Shown here piece after piece: positions 52,960 to 63,015 of a DNA stretch of 64,000 nucleotides (its first letter is position 1; each line of letters begins with the position of its first letter). The notes under the pieces were generated by a model. That model worked only from the letters and a program-made list of their open reading frames with translations. It was not told the DNA's origin and made no database searches. A program made the position numbers and the translations under genes. Where the stretch lies: positions 372,001 through 436,000 of the forward strand of contig JAWWUD010000102.1 of the NCBI GenBank assembly GCA_033964015.1, given 5' to 3'. The DNA is from Scolanthus callimorphus (lineage: Eukaryota; Cnidaria; Anthozoa; Actiniaria; Edwardsiidae).

Positions 52960-53639
52960 TTTAGTATGTAAAACCCAGTAATTACCATTACTTTAAAAGT
53001 AAGGGTTTTGTAATAGCAATTTGATTTAAAGAAACCCTGTTTAAAATGCCATTAAATGGCCATTACTTACAAAATAGTGTTTTTTAATGAGGGTTTTGAG
53101 TTTGGGAATCGCCTGTTAAAATGTCATTACTTTCCAATTACCCTTTCAAGGAAAAGTAATGACCCCATTAATTTGTCAAAAAACCATTAGGTTTTAATGG
53201 ATTTTTAACTGCCCATTAAAAAGTTCCGTGGTCCTTACAATCCCATTACTTCAATAGTAATGGGTATTTAATGATATCTGGTTGATGATTTTTAATAGGA
53301 TTTTAATGGTTTTTGAGCTCGTTAAAATGTTGTTACTTTGTAATAGCATTTTAAGGGTGAGTTCCCCTCAGCCACAATGCCATTAAAATGCCATTACACA
53401 CACACATACCTGGGTGGTTACAATGTCATTACTTTCCAATTAGTGAAGGGTTTTCGACCCATTAATTTGTCAAAAATTCACAAGGTTTTAATGGTTTTCT
53501 AATTGCTTTTTCACGACTGTGTGTCCATTAAAATATCATTAGTTTCAACCCATTAAAATGTCGTGATAAAATAATTACTTTTTCATTAAAAAGTTGTTAC
53601 TATTTTAAGGACTTTTTAATGACTTTTTCTTTCATAGTG
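52960..53639 (-). repeat. CACTA-like element, right terminal and subterminal repeats
   Basis: About 680 bp dense in CCATTAAAATG, CATTACTTTCCAATTA and TTTTTAATG words, ending TTTTTCTTTCATAGTG before CTA. Longer than the left array. A sub-block (CATTACTTTCCAATTA ... CCATTAATTTGTCAAAAA ... GGTTTTAATGG) is duplicated at about 53125-53210 and 53425-53500. Confidence 0.75.
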
Positions 53640-54019
53640 CTAATTTGAGGCCTCAAACCGTCGAAACCGAAAATCTCAATTTTCTCGCAAAATTCAATCT
53701 GATTATAAAAATAAACCCCATAGTCTTTTTAACCTCACTAAAATCTTCCTATAAACGTAAAAGACGGGTAGTTTAGATTTTGAGCTGTGGCCGCACCTTG
53801 CTCGATTTGTGTGTACATTCACTCTTAAGCGACATTAAAGAATGCTGTAGCAACTGTCCGTGGAGAAATGAATGCAGGCTGCAGGCAAGAGTAAATGTTC
53901 CTTGGTGTTTGCCGGTTTATCGTCCAAAACGCCAAACGGTGAAATCATAACAATGAGGTGAGCTCTCGGGGTCCAGCTCGCTCGATCTAGAAGGTTGCTG
54001 CTAATCTCATTGACCTACA
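53640..54019. other. No gene seen
   Basis: Flank of the CACTA-like element; ordinary sequence with no recognised motif. Confidence 0.3.
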
Positions 54020-54204
54020 GGTCTGAAAAGCCGTCTCATGGAGGTATATCACGGGATGATCCAGCCGCCAAACCTTCCGGTTGTTATGCTTATTCACTTT
54101 GGAAGACGGCAAAGATGGCTTTTCCTTTTGAACCGATTCCATCGGAAGCTCGTAACAAGACTCTTGAAGTCCCTTCGCATCAAATAATTCTTTCAATAGA
54201 CTAA
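54020..54204 (-). CDS. Candidate unknown exon
   Basis: In sense, LLKELFDAKGLQESCYELPM, ESVQKEKPSLPSSKVNKH and KVWRLDHPVIYLHETAFQ run to a GTAGGT donor-like site at about 54020. Codons look constrained: charged residues are evenly spread and there are no low-complexity stretches. The other strand is also open, so the coding strand is uncertain. Family not recognised. Confidence 0.3.
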
Positions 54205-55263
54205 AATATTACTAGCCTTTGTAAACATGGTGAAATAGGGACACGAAAGGGCAAAATAAACGCAATAAAAATGGATTTCTCACTTGCACTAATCGTTTCC
54301 CCCTTCGATTCACATTCCAGCGTGTTCTTGTATTCTGAAGTGAGAGACCATGGGCAGTAGAAATACCAGGAAATCAAATGATAATTGTTACTCGAAAAAA
54401 AAAAGGTGTTGCTTTGAATTTAGTCTGATTTGAAAGGTCTTCTTAGTGTATTATCGTCCCGGTAAAAAATTTCCAGAGGAAGCTGAGAAAATGAATTTTA
54501 GTTTTTACAGATAGACATATTTTTTGCACCTAAAATGGTGATGTCAATTACAGCCTATATACATTCTATATAATTTTCCCATTTTTGGCCGCTTATTTCT
54601 CTGGTGGCGCGAACCCAGTCCTTTGTATCCTAATCTACAAATTAGGATAGAAATCATTGAGTAACACTATTTTTGGCCACACGTTGCACGAATTTGCAAA
54701 ATAACCTGCCTAAATTTGGTATCAACTCAACTTAATCCAAGATTGGTTATTTCCTCCCTACTGTCTATAATTGCTTTGTGTTGGTGATTTCATGGTGGCA
54801 TGGAGATACAGGGCTAAAAGCGTCTGGAAGGCTACCGGACATGATATCCATCCAAATCAATTTGAGCTTTATCATACCTCATTTTTGACAAATATTTCAA
54901 TGGTCAAGGTTCAATGTTGGACGGACATTGGCTGATGACCGGCTCTTATTTTTAGCCTTGAGATATATGTTTTATTTTTGAGTGTCAAGAACAATATTTT
55001 ACGAACGAGCGCAGCTGGTGAAATATTGCTCGACACAAGAAAATTAAACTCATATCTTCAAGCCACCATGTAATTTTCTCTTTATTTTATAGTTGACCAG
55101 GAAATAAAAATCAGAAAATACTGTTTTCCAAGTGCCTTTGTTCTGACCAATATCCACAGCATATGAAAAATATGCCACTCAGGTCCCAGATGTAGTTTTC
55201 CCATGAGATCTATGAGTACCATATTTTCTCATGTGTATATAACAATCATGTGCTCATGTGTAT
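54205..55263. other. No gene seen
   Basis: AT-rich; a GAGATATATGTTTTATTTTTGAGTGTC...GAAAATTAAACTCATATCTTC imperfect inverted pair lies near 54960-55065. No coding region. Confidence 0.3.
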
Positions 55264-55388
55264 ATACCCGATTGAATAAACGTTGCTCGAGTAAGATTCG
55301 CAACCCGAAGCCCGCAAGGCATTATGTCCATTGTATTTGCGGGTTTTGGGTTGCAAATGTTACTCGAGCAACGTTTATTGAATTGAGT
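55264..55388. repeat. Foldback element with 46-bp arms
   Basis: ATTGAATAAACGTTGCTCGA...CCGCAA opposes TTTGCGGG...TCGAGCAACGTTTATTGAAT. Contains XhoI-like CTCGAG in both arms. No coding content. Confidence 0.85.
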
Positions 55389-55463
55389 ATTTTGACACTT
55401 TTGAGAGCACCATCCATTTCTATGAAATAGAAAACACTGCACACTGCATTCGACTTACAGATT

Positions 55464-55744
55464 CAGCAGGATTTTTAGCTAGCGGTCTTAGTGACAAAGC
55501 CTTCTGTATGGGTCGGACGTATGCCTCAGCTTGAAGAAGTACAGGAAGTACTTCAAGTATTTTACATGCCCTTGCCGTTGTTCTCATGATTTCAAACACT
55601 CCACCATCCTTCAGAGAGGGATATGCTTCCAGGAGCTTTAGGTTGACATGTTGCCTATCTCCTTCTTTCTGGAATACGATGTCTCTGTCCCCTAGTCCTG
55701 TCACCCCATGGGCTATACGCTGTTTTGAGGTTTGGACTTGTTAC
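55464..55744 (-). CDS. Internal exon of an unrecognised protein
   Basis: In sense the frame is open through GVTGLGDRDIVFQKEGDRQH, VNLKLLEAYPSLKDGGVFEI, MRTTARACKILEVLPVLL and YVRPIQKALSLRPLAKNPAE. It ends at GTAAGT (about 55463-55458). The pattern L-EAYP-LKDGG-FE-MRT...YVRPIQ--LS recalls a segment N-terminal to HECT-type domains in some multicopy cnidarian and fish proteins; that is a memory and not a proof. A LINE 3' end begins within about 10 bp upstream, so the acceptor side is probably disrupted. Confidence 0.4.
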
Positions 55745-55747
55745 TTG

Positions 55748-56050
55748 ATCAATCAATCAATCAAACTTTATTTAAACAAAGCATCTTTTCATAAAATTAC
55801 GATGTAAAAATTTGCTCTTCCAAAGAGTAGTGTATCATTAAGAAACTAACTATATATTTATATTATGAATTATAGGGATTTTTAAACATTTGAAAATATG
55901 TTTTTTTATGCTGTTTAGAAGGCTATTCCACAGGACAGCTTCTCTGTATTTGAAGCTGTGTTTCTTTGCTTCTTTGTTTGGCCTGGGCAGAAACAAATTA
56001 CCAAATGAATTCCTAAGATAATACTTATAAGTTTGATAGGAATGCAAAAA
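55748..56050 (-). pseudogene. LINE 3' end (RTE/L2-like) with TGAT tail
   Basis: In sense, SYQTYKYYLRNSFGNLFLPR and FKYREAVLWNSLLNSIKK end at a stop near 55850. The (F/S)-Y-GA-LWNSLP type tail is common to CR1, L2 and related LINEs. The 3' UTR has AATAAAG and ends in (TGAT)n, seen as TGATCAATCAATCAATCA on the plus strand at 55748-55765. Severely 5'-truncated. Confidence 0.75.
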
Positions 56051-56458
56051 AAAAAATGATAAAAGAAAGAACTTGTGTGTCCACGTATTTCTTATGGAAT
56101 AAAAATCTTGCTGCCAGACGTCTTTTCTCTTTTCGTGGAATTAGACTTGCTGTTCAACATGTTGCATTTCGAGTGCTTGTGGTGCTGGGTCGAAAGCCAA
56201 AGAGTTTGCGGTGTTCTTCGAACGGACTGATGGTGTTAGAAACAGGGGCATCCTTTGTATTATTGATGGCGACTTGCTATATTTTTGCAGCTCCTGAACT
56301 GCATATTACAGGCCTTTCACGCACTTTTGCAGCGACTCCGCTAAGTGGGTGTTGTCATTGCCCGCCATCGTGTTTGCACCTCGTGGGTTATCGCCCCAAG
56401 ATGCTTTTCGCGCTCTTCGACGTTGAGACCGCAAAAGCTCATGGGAACATCACAATCC
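56051..56458. other. Unassigned open frame region
   Basis: A 137-codon plus-strand frame (56056-56469) spans it but runs into the satellite that follows, starts inside a poly-A tract, and has no recognised motif, so I do not call a gene. Confidence 0.3.
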
Positions 56459-56640
56459 AAACCACATAATAATAATTCCAAAACCACATCATAATTCCAA
56501 AATCGCATCATAATTCCCAAATCGCATCATAATTCCAAAACCACATCATAATTCCAAATCACATAATTCCAAAACGACATCATAATTCCAAGACCAGATC
56601 ATAATTTCAAAACCACATCAATTTCTGAACTACATAACAC
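56459..56640 (+). repeat. Tandem repeat, CATAATTCCAAAACCACAT unit
   Basis: About nine degenerate units of 19-20 bp (CATAATTCCAAAACCACAT, CATAATTCCAAAATCGCAT and so on). Decays to the right, ending near CATCAATTTCTGAAC. Confidence 0.9.
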
Positions 56641-58320
56641 CATAACATCATCAATTCCAATTCGTATCAATTATTGACCCATCAAAAGTTGAAATCACTC
56701 AAGAATACCAAAGTTTAATTTTGGTAATTTATTCCTTGCATGAAAGATATTTTTTGTCACATAATCAAAAAGTATTTTTTAATGAAATAAATTGTTTTGT
56801 CATTAGTATGTACAATGCCTAACACATTTCTTTAAGTGTGTTAATGTTATCACCTTAAGCCCATTAACTCTTCAGTGCCCTCTGTTTTGTGTATGCTAGC
56901 TATGGCTGTAGCAGAGACTCTTGAGTGGTCTGAAGAGTAAACAAGCGGAGGGATTACAAACATTCTCTGTACTATGACAAAGACAATTTTTCATTTGGTA
57001 CATTGTCTGGATCACTGTTTACACGGCGATTTGGCGTTATGTGACCTTATGTGAAATGCGAGATCTTTTACATGTCGAAATCTCTCAAATTTGGCTAATA
57101 AATAACCCGTTCAGCAGTTTCGATCACAAATAGCATGCGCTGATTTTACAGTAACTTATTAAAAATAGCAGGGTTCGATAGAGAATTTATTGAGCTTTCC
57201 GTAGGTACCAAACGTGGTGTATTTCGATAATGTTTTGTGGAATCTCCGCAAAGGGATCCACTAGTGCGGTATCGTGCGGTACAAAGGGATCCAGGCTAAA
57301 TCTAATAAGAAAACGGCTTTTGAAGACAGTTTGAAAAAACTTAAATGTTGAAGGCTGCTGGTATGATGTCTGCAAAACATTTAGGTAAGAAGCTGTATCA
57401 ATTGAACATATTAGAGGAGGAAATTCCAATTTTTAGACGGCTTGCGTGTTTTCCCTCACGGACTATAATGCATTCTGGTGCAAAGAAGCATGACGACCGC
57501 GCTGTACACACAAAATATACTGAATATACCATATTTTTTCCTCGTTTCATTTCTTTGAGGAGGCTAACAAGGATTTGCTTCCTTTATATCATTAAATGTT
57601 GCAGAAAATTGTGATATCTTTCTGTTTTCGGGGGTATTATGAACATTTGAGCCTAACAGCAATTTGCAAGGGCTTCTGGTCTATTAGGCTGGGGTCTAAA
57701 TCACCGTGTTACACACCTATCTACCTATTTACAGTTTTATCCTAATAATACTACACCCTGGGGTTGGTTACCACAGCTCGTGAAAATAAATAATAATTAC
57801 TAATCCACAGGGATTGGTTACCCCAGGTCATAGTACTAAAGTAACTATTTACCTAGAAATTTTTGTATTGCAGCTGTATTAATGAAGAGAACATCTCTGC
57901 ACTATTAATATAATGTTGAGTACTTGATCTCTATGCATCCAAAGCTGTTTGATCTTTAAATCTGATATAAACATTATGTGCAGGGAGAACTCACCAAATT
58001 GATAGATAAAATAGAAAGCCCCCAGCAGCCATCATCTGCTTGCAATCTAAGCAAATCATCAGACTCTAATCAACGTTCACAATATTACTATGCTTGCCAA
58101 TGCACAAGACTGTAAACATAATGATAATTGCTGATAAGCTTGACTAAACTAAATTATTCTTACCTATTTTCCTAAGCTTACTTACTCAAATAAAAACCGT
58201 TGCCTTTTTTGAACATCATTTTAGTCCTGTAAAAATCGATGGCAATTTAAATGTAAATCTTAGCAATCTGGCAAAATATTGGTGGTGCTGAGCAGCTGAG
58301 CAACCATGAGATCAAGTTTG
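56641..58320. other. No recognised gene
   Basis: AT-rich sequence. 57187-57430 (minus) and 57345-57614 (plus) have 80-90-codon frames without recognised motifs. AATAATTACTAATCCACAGG-type words near 57760-57830 are locally repeated. Nothing else. Confidence 0.3.
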
Positions 58321-58690
58321 TCACTTGCAGCACTTTTTGAGGTAGACACCCTTAAAAGGTTTAGATAAAAATGTACACTTATTCTGATTTTCCTCTTTTG
58401 AGTAGCAACAATAGCCCATTTTGTCTGTGTTTGCCAAAGGGAGGACATAACTTACATTCTTGTTCTTGTATAGAGAACAGTGTAGATCTTGTTCTCTCAT
58501 ATAACAGGTGGCTATAAATTCATGTCTGAAAACAATCTCCCATTTATTAGCTGGAAGAGAATGTTCAGCATACTTTGCCTCACGCCCTTGGATTGTATTA
58601 ATGCCAAGGCCCATGCCAGATTTCCTGACAACAATGCCAGCATGATAGGGTGCGGCATACCCTATAGACCAGACTGTTGCGTTGATATGC
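58321..58690 (-). pseudogene. C-terminal fragment of an anthozoan multicopy protein
   Basis: In sense, VWSIGYAAPYHAGIVVRKSG, then MGLGINTIQGREAKYAEHSL, NKWEIVFRHEFIATCYMREQ and a lysine-rich tail to a stop at 58321. The (M/L)GLGIN--QGREAKH and W--IFRHEF--L--LRE blocks occur, as I recall, in several repeated anthozoan proteins of unknown function, close to a cysteine-rich C-terminus that is absent here. A (CAA)n tract breaks the upstream side at about 58695. Probably transposon-derived; the family is not named with confidence. Confidence 0.45.
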
Positions 58691-58691
58691 C

Positions 58692-58912
58692 AAATGATAA
58701 CAACAACAACAACAACAACAACAAATTACATTTATATAGCGCTATTTCTACTATATATTCAATAGTGCTTTACAATATTACTTTAAAATAAATAAAAAAT
58801 ATAAACCTGAAATAAACTAAAGTAAAGTAAAACGAAAATACGGTAAAAATCCATACATCCATATGCCATAGCGCTATTTCTACTATATATTCAATAGTGC
58901 TTTACAATAATA
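58692..58912. repeat. (CAA)n and duplicated TATAGCGCTATTTC unit
   Basis: A CAACAACAACAA run (58700-58722) leads into ACATTTATATAGCGCTATTT, CTACTATATATTCAATAGTG, CTTTACAATA. The 42-bp part from AGCGCTATTTC recurs at 58870-58912. The TTATATAGCGC...AGTGCTTTACAA hairpin is a widespread animal repeat end. Confidence 0.8.
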
Positions 58913-61555
58913 TATAGATTTAGGCAAAGCCTAAAAGCGGAGCTCCAAAAACGTAACATCACAACCTGGCGGGGTTCAGCAACGCCATAGCGAAATATGT
59001 ACAAGCCATTATTTTAGGATTGATGTAATTATTCGTACAAAATATATAAATGTCTTTTTAATTTTTTCTACCCCACATTCTGTTAACATAATCTCACGTC
59101 CAATATTTTCAAAGTAATATCATATTTATAACTTATAGCTCTTGGATATGGAATTATCAAGAACATTTACTAAAAAACAAAAGAAATAACATGACACTGT
59201 TTAACAAGGTGTAGTAATTGTTTTTTCTATTACAGCATTCGCTATAAACTTCTCTAAGCTTTTGAAACGTTTAAACAAAAATTAACCATGGAGGTGCATT
59301 TACACGAATATACAGAGGGAAAACCTACTAAAATTCACAAAAAATACAATGCGAACATACGCTGCCCGGTACGTAAACCTGGCATTAAAACCCATTGCGA
59401 CATTGGGACAAAAAATCCAGGACCGTAATCCTCGACGAATGCAACGTATGGAGCTCCGAGGAAGAGCTTTAAGCTAACAAATGCATTTACACGTTATCAA
59501 CTACGTTCTGAACCAGCTTCTTTACATTTTCTTAACCAGCGCGTGAGTAGAACTGAAGGACTTTTTCGAATAGTTTCATCTAGTAAACAATGTGAATGTT
59601 TTACAATAGACAAAAGGAATGAGGCCAATGACATAATATTACCAATGTGATAATAGCTTCAAGCCGTAATCAACACGCTTTCCAAATACGTTATTCCTTT
59701 GGAACGCAGGGCATTGTTGTCTGTCCTGAGTATTCACGTGTATGGACATGCTCATGATAGTGACGAATTGAATCTACATGTAAGATGATCGCCATCCGCG
59801 AGCACCCATAGCAGTTCTTTCCAATCTTGAGGATGGCTTTTTGTGTACTTTGGCAATTTTCAATCGTAAAGCGTTGCAGTCTTGAATTGGGCGTTTGAAC
59901 CTAGCAGATGTATAGGATAAGAAAAACACGAATTAGAAGCCCTCTATCTGTCTTCCAACCACAAAGTCACGAATGGCCATATTTCACCCACCATTCAGAA
60001 AAACTATTACTAAACATTTGCCAAGACTAAAATCAATTGAGAGACCTGTAACAAGAGTGGCTAACAACCTAAGTGGAAGCCAAAATGACTTTAGGCATTG
60101 TTTCAAGGAAATAGGAGGGAGATCATGACAGGGTGTGATATCTTACCAAAGTATTCAAGAGGAACACTCCCTTTGTTTGAAAGTGGCTCTTGAGATTCTT
60201 TGTGCGCTCATCATTTTCTGGTAAAGAAAACAACAACAACAGAAAAAAAAACAGAAAAAAACATGCGTATTTATTGTCTCTATCATGTGACTGGGAGCGG
60301 GGGTTGAGATGGACATCCTGCATTTTGAAATGAACCAGCCACAAACGGGGAAGCGGCCTAACGCGGATATTCCTGGTACAATGATCCTTACTCAGTTTTT
60401 CTTGTCATTACGACTAATTGTTCACTCACGATTAGTACTTACAACGTATAACCACTTGACTTGCTGCTCTGCCTGTTCGATTTGATTGAGTGCTGAGGGT
60501 TTTATATATAGAACTAGAAGTGACAAAAAACATAAAATGTTTTTAAACAAAGTATAGATCAGATGGTTGCCGTTTGTCCATACGGAAACCGAGTGTTGGA
60601 GAGCGAGGAGCGAGAGCCAGAGATCAATATTTTTCTGGCCAGGGTCAGAGTTTATTCTTTGTGATACATTTATGTAAAAACAACACGGGAAATAACAGAC
60701 ATAGGAACAAGTTTTCTAGGTAATAAAAAGACTGACAAAAGTAAACATCTAGCAGGGTAATTTATATACATCAACAGCAACTTCCAATTGTCTATTCGTT
60801 ACCGGTACACGTCCCTGGCTGAACTTAATCTAATCGCTCCCCACTCACCTGAAACAGATGATTGGTCGTCTAAGGCATTGCAAACTTAACAAACAAGTTA
60901 AGTTACGGCACTGGCCTCTATCCGCTGTTATCCGGATTATATTCCTGCCTTGGGCGTTACAGTTGTTTTGTCTTCTGCTTGAGTCGTGGTTCAGACTTGG
61001 GTGGTCATCGTGGGTTGAAATTGTTCGTCTTTAATCTAGCGCTTCACGTCTTTCGGATGTGATAACAAACCGAGGTCCTGTCTTTTCGTTAACATTGAAC
61101 ATTGATGTGCGTATTGCGGCAAGCAAGTGCTTAGAAATTTGAAACTAATACCCCATTCACGCCGGAACCATAATTAGTTAAACATAGTTTTTGTTTCGCC
61201 TCGCAGCTTGTGCAGCTTTTTCCTAGCTCAATGATCACTTTGTAACATGGCAGTAAAGTTAATTGAGTTTTTCTTTGAAACAATTCCGTCTTTGATAAAA
61301 CGCATTTAAACAGGATTGATACGTTTATCACGATTGGTGTTCCCTGACATTTACAGGTCGCTTGTTATCACTAGAGTTTAACCTTTTCACTCTTGTCTGA
61401 TTGGTAAGAAATGAAAAAAAAAACTTGTCTTAGAAAAAGGAGAATACAAATAAATTAAAATTTGTTTGGTTTCATCTGGCCTCCACATCCAGACATTTAA
61501 GGAAATAAAAAAACCCGACTGGCTAGAGGAGGCTTTACTTAATACGGAAATTTTA
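58913..61555. other. No recognised gene
   Basis: 2.6 kb of AT-rich sequence. One 73-codon minus-strand frame (60123-60344) has a hydrophobic core but no family. A purine-rich GAGAGCGAGGAGCGAGAGCC lies at about 60599. I see no exon, RNA gene or structured repeat. Confidence 0.35.
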
Positions 61556-61765
61556 TGCATGGCTACCCGCCCTCAGCCTTCAAACAGACTGATTCCAGCA
61601 TAAGACCAGTCGGTTTTTTGTTGTGCACGGCCAAGGCCCTCAGCCACAGTGCTGATTCCAGCACAACGACCTGTGTTTTGTTATGCATGGCCAAGCCCTC
61701 AGCCAATCTGCTGATTCCAGCATAAGCAATGACTCGCCGTATCCCGAGTCTCACAGGCTAGTAGT
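61556..61765. repeat. Hairpin-unit tandem array, copy 1
   Basis: Three units of about 65 bp, each with CATGGCCAAGCCCTCAGCCA then GCTGATTCCAGCATAA, closed by TGACTCGCCGTATCCCGAGT and CTCACAGGCTA. The word CTGATTCCAG with TTGTGCATGG and GGCCAAGCCC allows partial folding. Copy 2 at 62400-62622 has the same order of units and the same terminal block. Confidence 0.85.
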
Positions 61766-62399
61766 TCAGTCGCTTAAAACTACAGTCAGATTTAGAATTT
61801 TGCTGAAGTGGCTTATGTTTTCCAACTCTACATAGGTTATTTGGTATGGTCATTTACTATAAAATAAAAGTGATACTACTTTCTGAGAGTGAAAATATGA
61901 GTAGCCGAATAAGTTCTATATTAAAACAGAATAAAATCGCTCAATGAGGGCGTTTCGTGGCACCATAAGATCCACCGTTATATCTGGCAATGAATTGTAG
62001 GCTTTGTTTATTCCAGCTGATCTCACCTCACGGTGCGCAACGTAATGTTTGTCGAAACTTAACGTTCCTAAGTTTCCAGCGAGAGATTTTTTGAGATCCA
62101 AAATCAAGATTTAATCATCGTACAAGTCAAACCCTGGCCAGTAGGAATTAACATAAGATAATAATTATTTTCTGAGGAGATGACTTTAAGTCTTTATGTT
62201 TAAATATCATATTTTTATAACCATTTTGGAACGCTTGTTGATGCAACAGACAAAGTTTTTTTGACTGGTTAATTTTAGAGGAAGAAATCCGCTGGTTTTA
62301 AGAGGTTGATTTTGCATTCACTAGTTCATTTCTGGCCTCCTCGTCCAGACATGAATAAACCTTACGAAACCACTGTGAAGAGAGTTGAAGTGATACGGC
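61766..62399. other. No gene between array copies
   Basis: GGCCTCCACATCCAGACATTTAAGG (before copy 1, 61480) and GGCCTCCTCGTCCAGACATGAATAA (before copy 2, 62334) show that the duplicated unit includes flanking sequence and is roughly 0.85 kb. Confidence 0.5.
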
Positions 62400-62622
62400 A
62401 ATTTTATGCATGGCTAACCCGCCCTCAGCTTCTAAACACAAGCTGATTCCAGCATAACACCAGTGGTTTGTGTTATTCATGGCCAAAGCCCTCAGACACA
62501 ATGCTGATTCCAGAATAACGACCTGTGAAGTCTTGTGCATGGCCAAGCCCTCAGCTAACGCGCTGATTCCAGCACAACCTGACTCGCCGTATTATCGAGT
62601 CTCACAGTCTCACAGGCTAATA
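62400..62622. repeat. Hairpin-unit tandem array, copy 2
   Basis: Same structure as 61556-61765: GCATGGCTAACCCGCCCTCA, three units with GCTGATTCCAGC, and the closing CTGACTCGCCGTATTATCGA GTCTCACAG block. Related words (GTTTGTTATGCATGGTCCAT) appear once more near 62957. Confidence 0.85.
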
Positions 62623-63015
62623 TCAGCTACCATCGTCATCAGTACGTCTCACAGATGATAGTTAGGGATGCGTAGAGACAGCATCCTAGTATTACAGCTA
62701 TTTCAATAAACGTCGTCGGAGCAAACGTGACCACACTACAGGAATAATGTTGCAGAACTGTGAGAATAAGAAAGGAATCAACAATAAGGTACTGAATGCA
62801 TGCTTTACGATACCAAACATATTTTTATTACTACGGAAGGTGCTTACCCATATTCCATAGCGGTCTGGACATGTAGGCTAGAGCGCTTTACCGACAACGT
62901 TTCTTGAAATAGCTGTATACATGATCAAACTAGGCATAACACAACAATCGGCCTCGTGTTTGTTATGCATGGTCCATCCACTCCGGAATAGAGGATATAC
63001 ATACCGTTCTCAAAA
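62623..63015. other. 3' flank of the Pif1-like gene
   Basis: No gene. Contains the single remnant of the hairpin unit near 62930-62980. Confidence 0.4.

Larger units (their letters stand above)
45540..53639. mobile_element. CACTA-like DNA transposon, 8,100 bp, non-autonomous
   Basis: Termini CACTATGAAA and TTTCATAGTG are perfect inverted repeats of 10 bp, flanked on both sides by CTA (45537-45539 and 53640-53642). CACTA ends and a 3-bp duplication define the CACTA/CMC (En/Spm) superfamily. Long subterminal arrays of a TTAATGG-type motif at both ends, in opposite orientation, fit the transposase-binding subterminal repeats known in that group. The 7-kb interior shows no DDE/D transposase and holds nested inverted-repeat elements and a Helitron-type end. 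It is either a non-autonomous derivative or an element whose coding part has decayed. Confidence 0.65.

Noticed and set aside
56056..56469. 137-codon plus-strand frame
   Set aside because: Starts in a poly-A tract at a LINE 5' truncation point and runs into a satellite; cysteine-rich but with no motif spacing.
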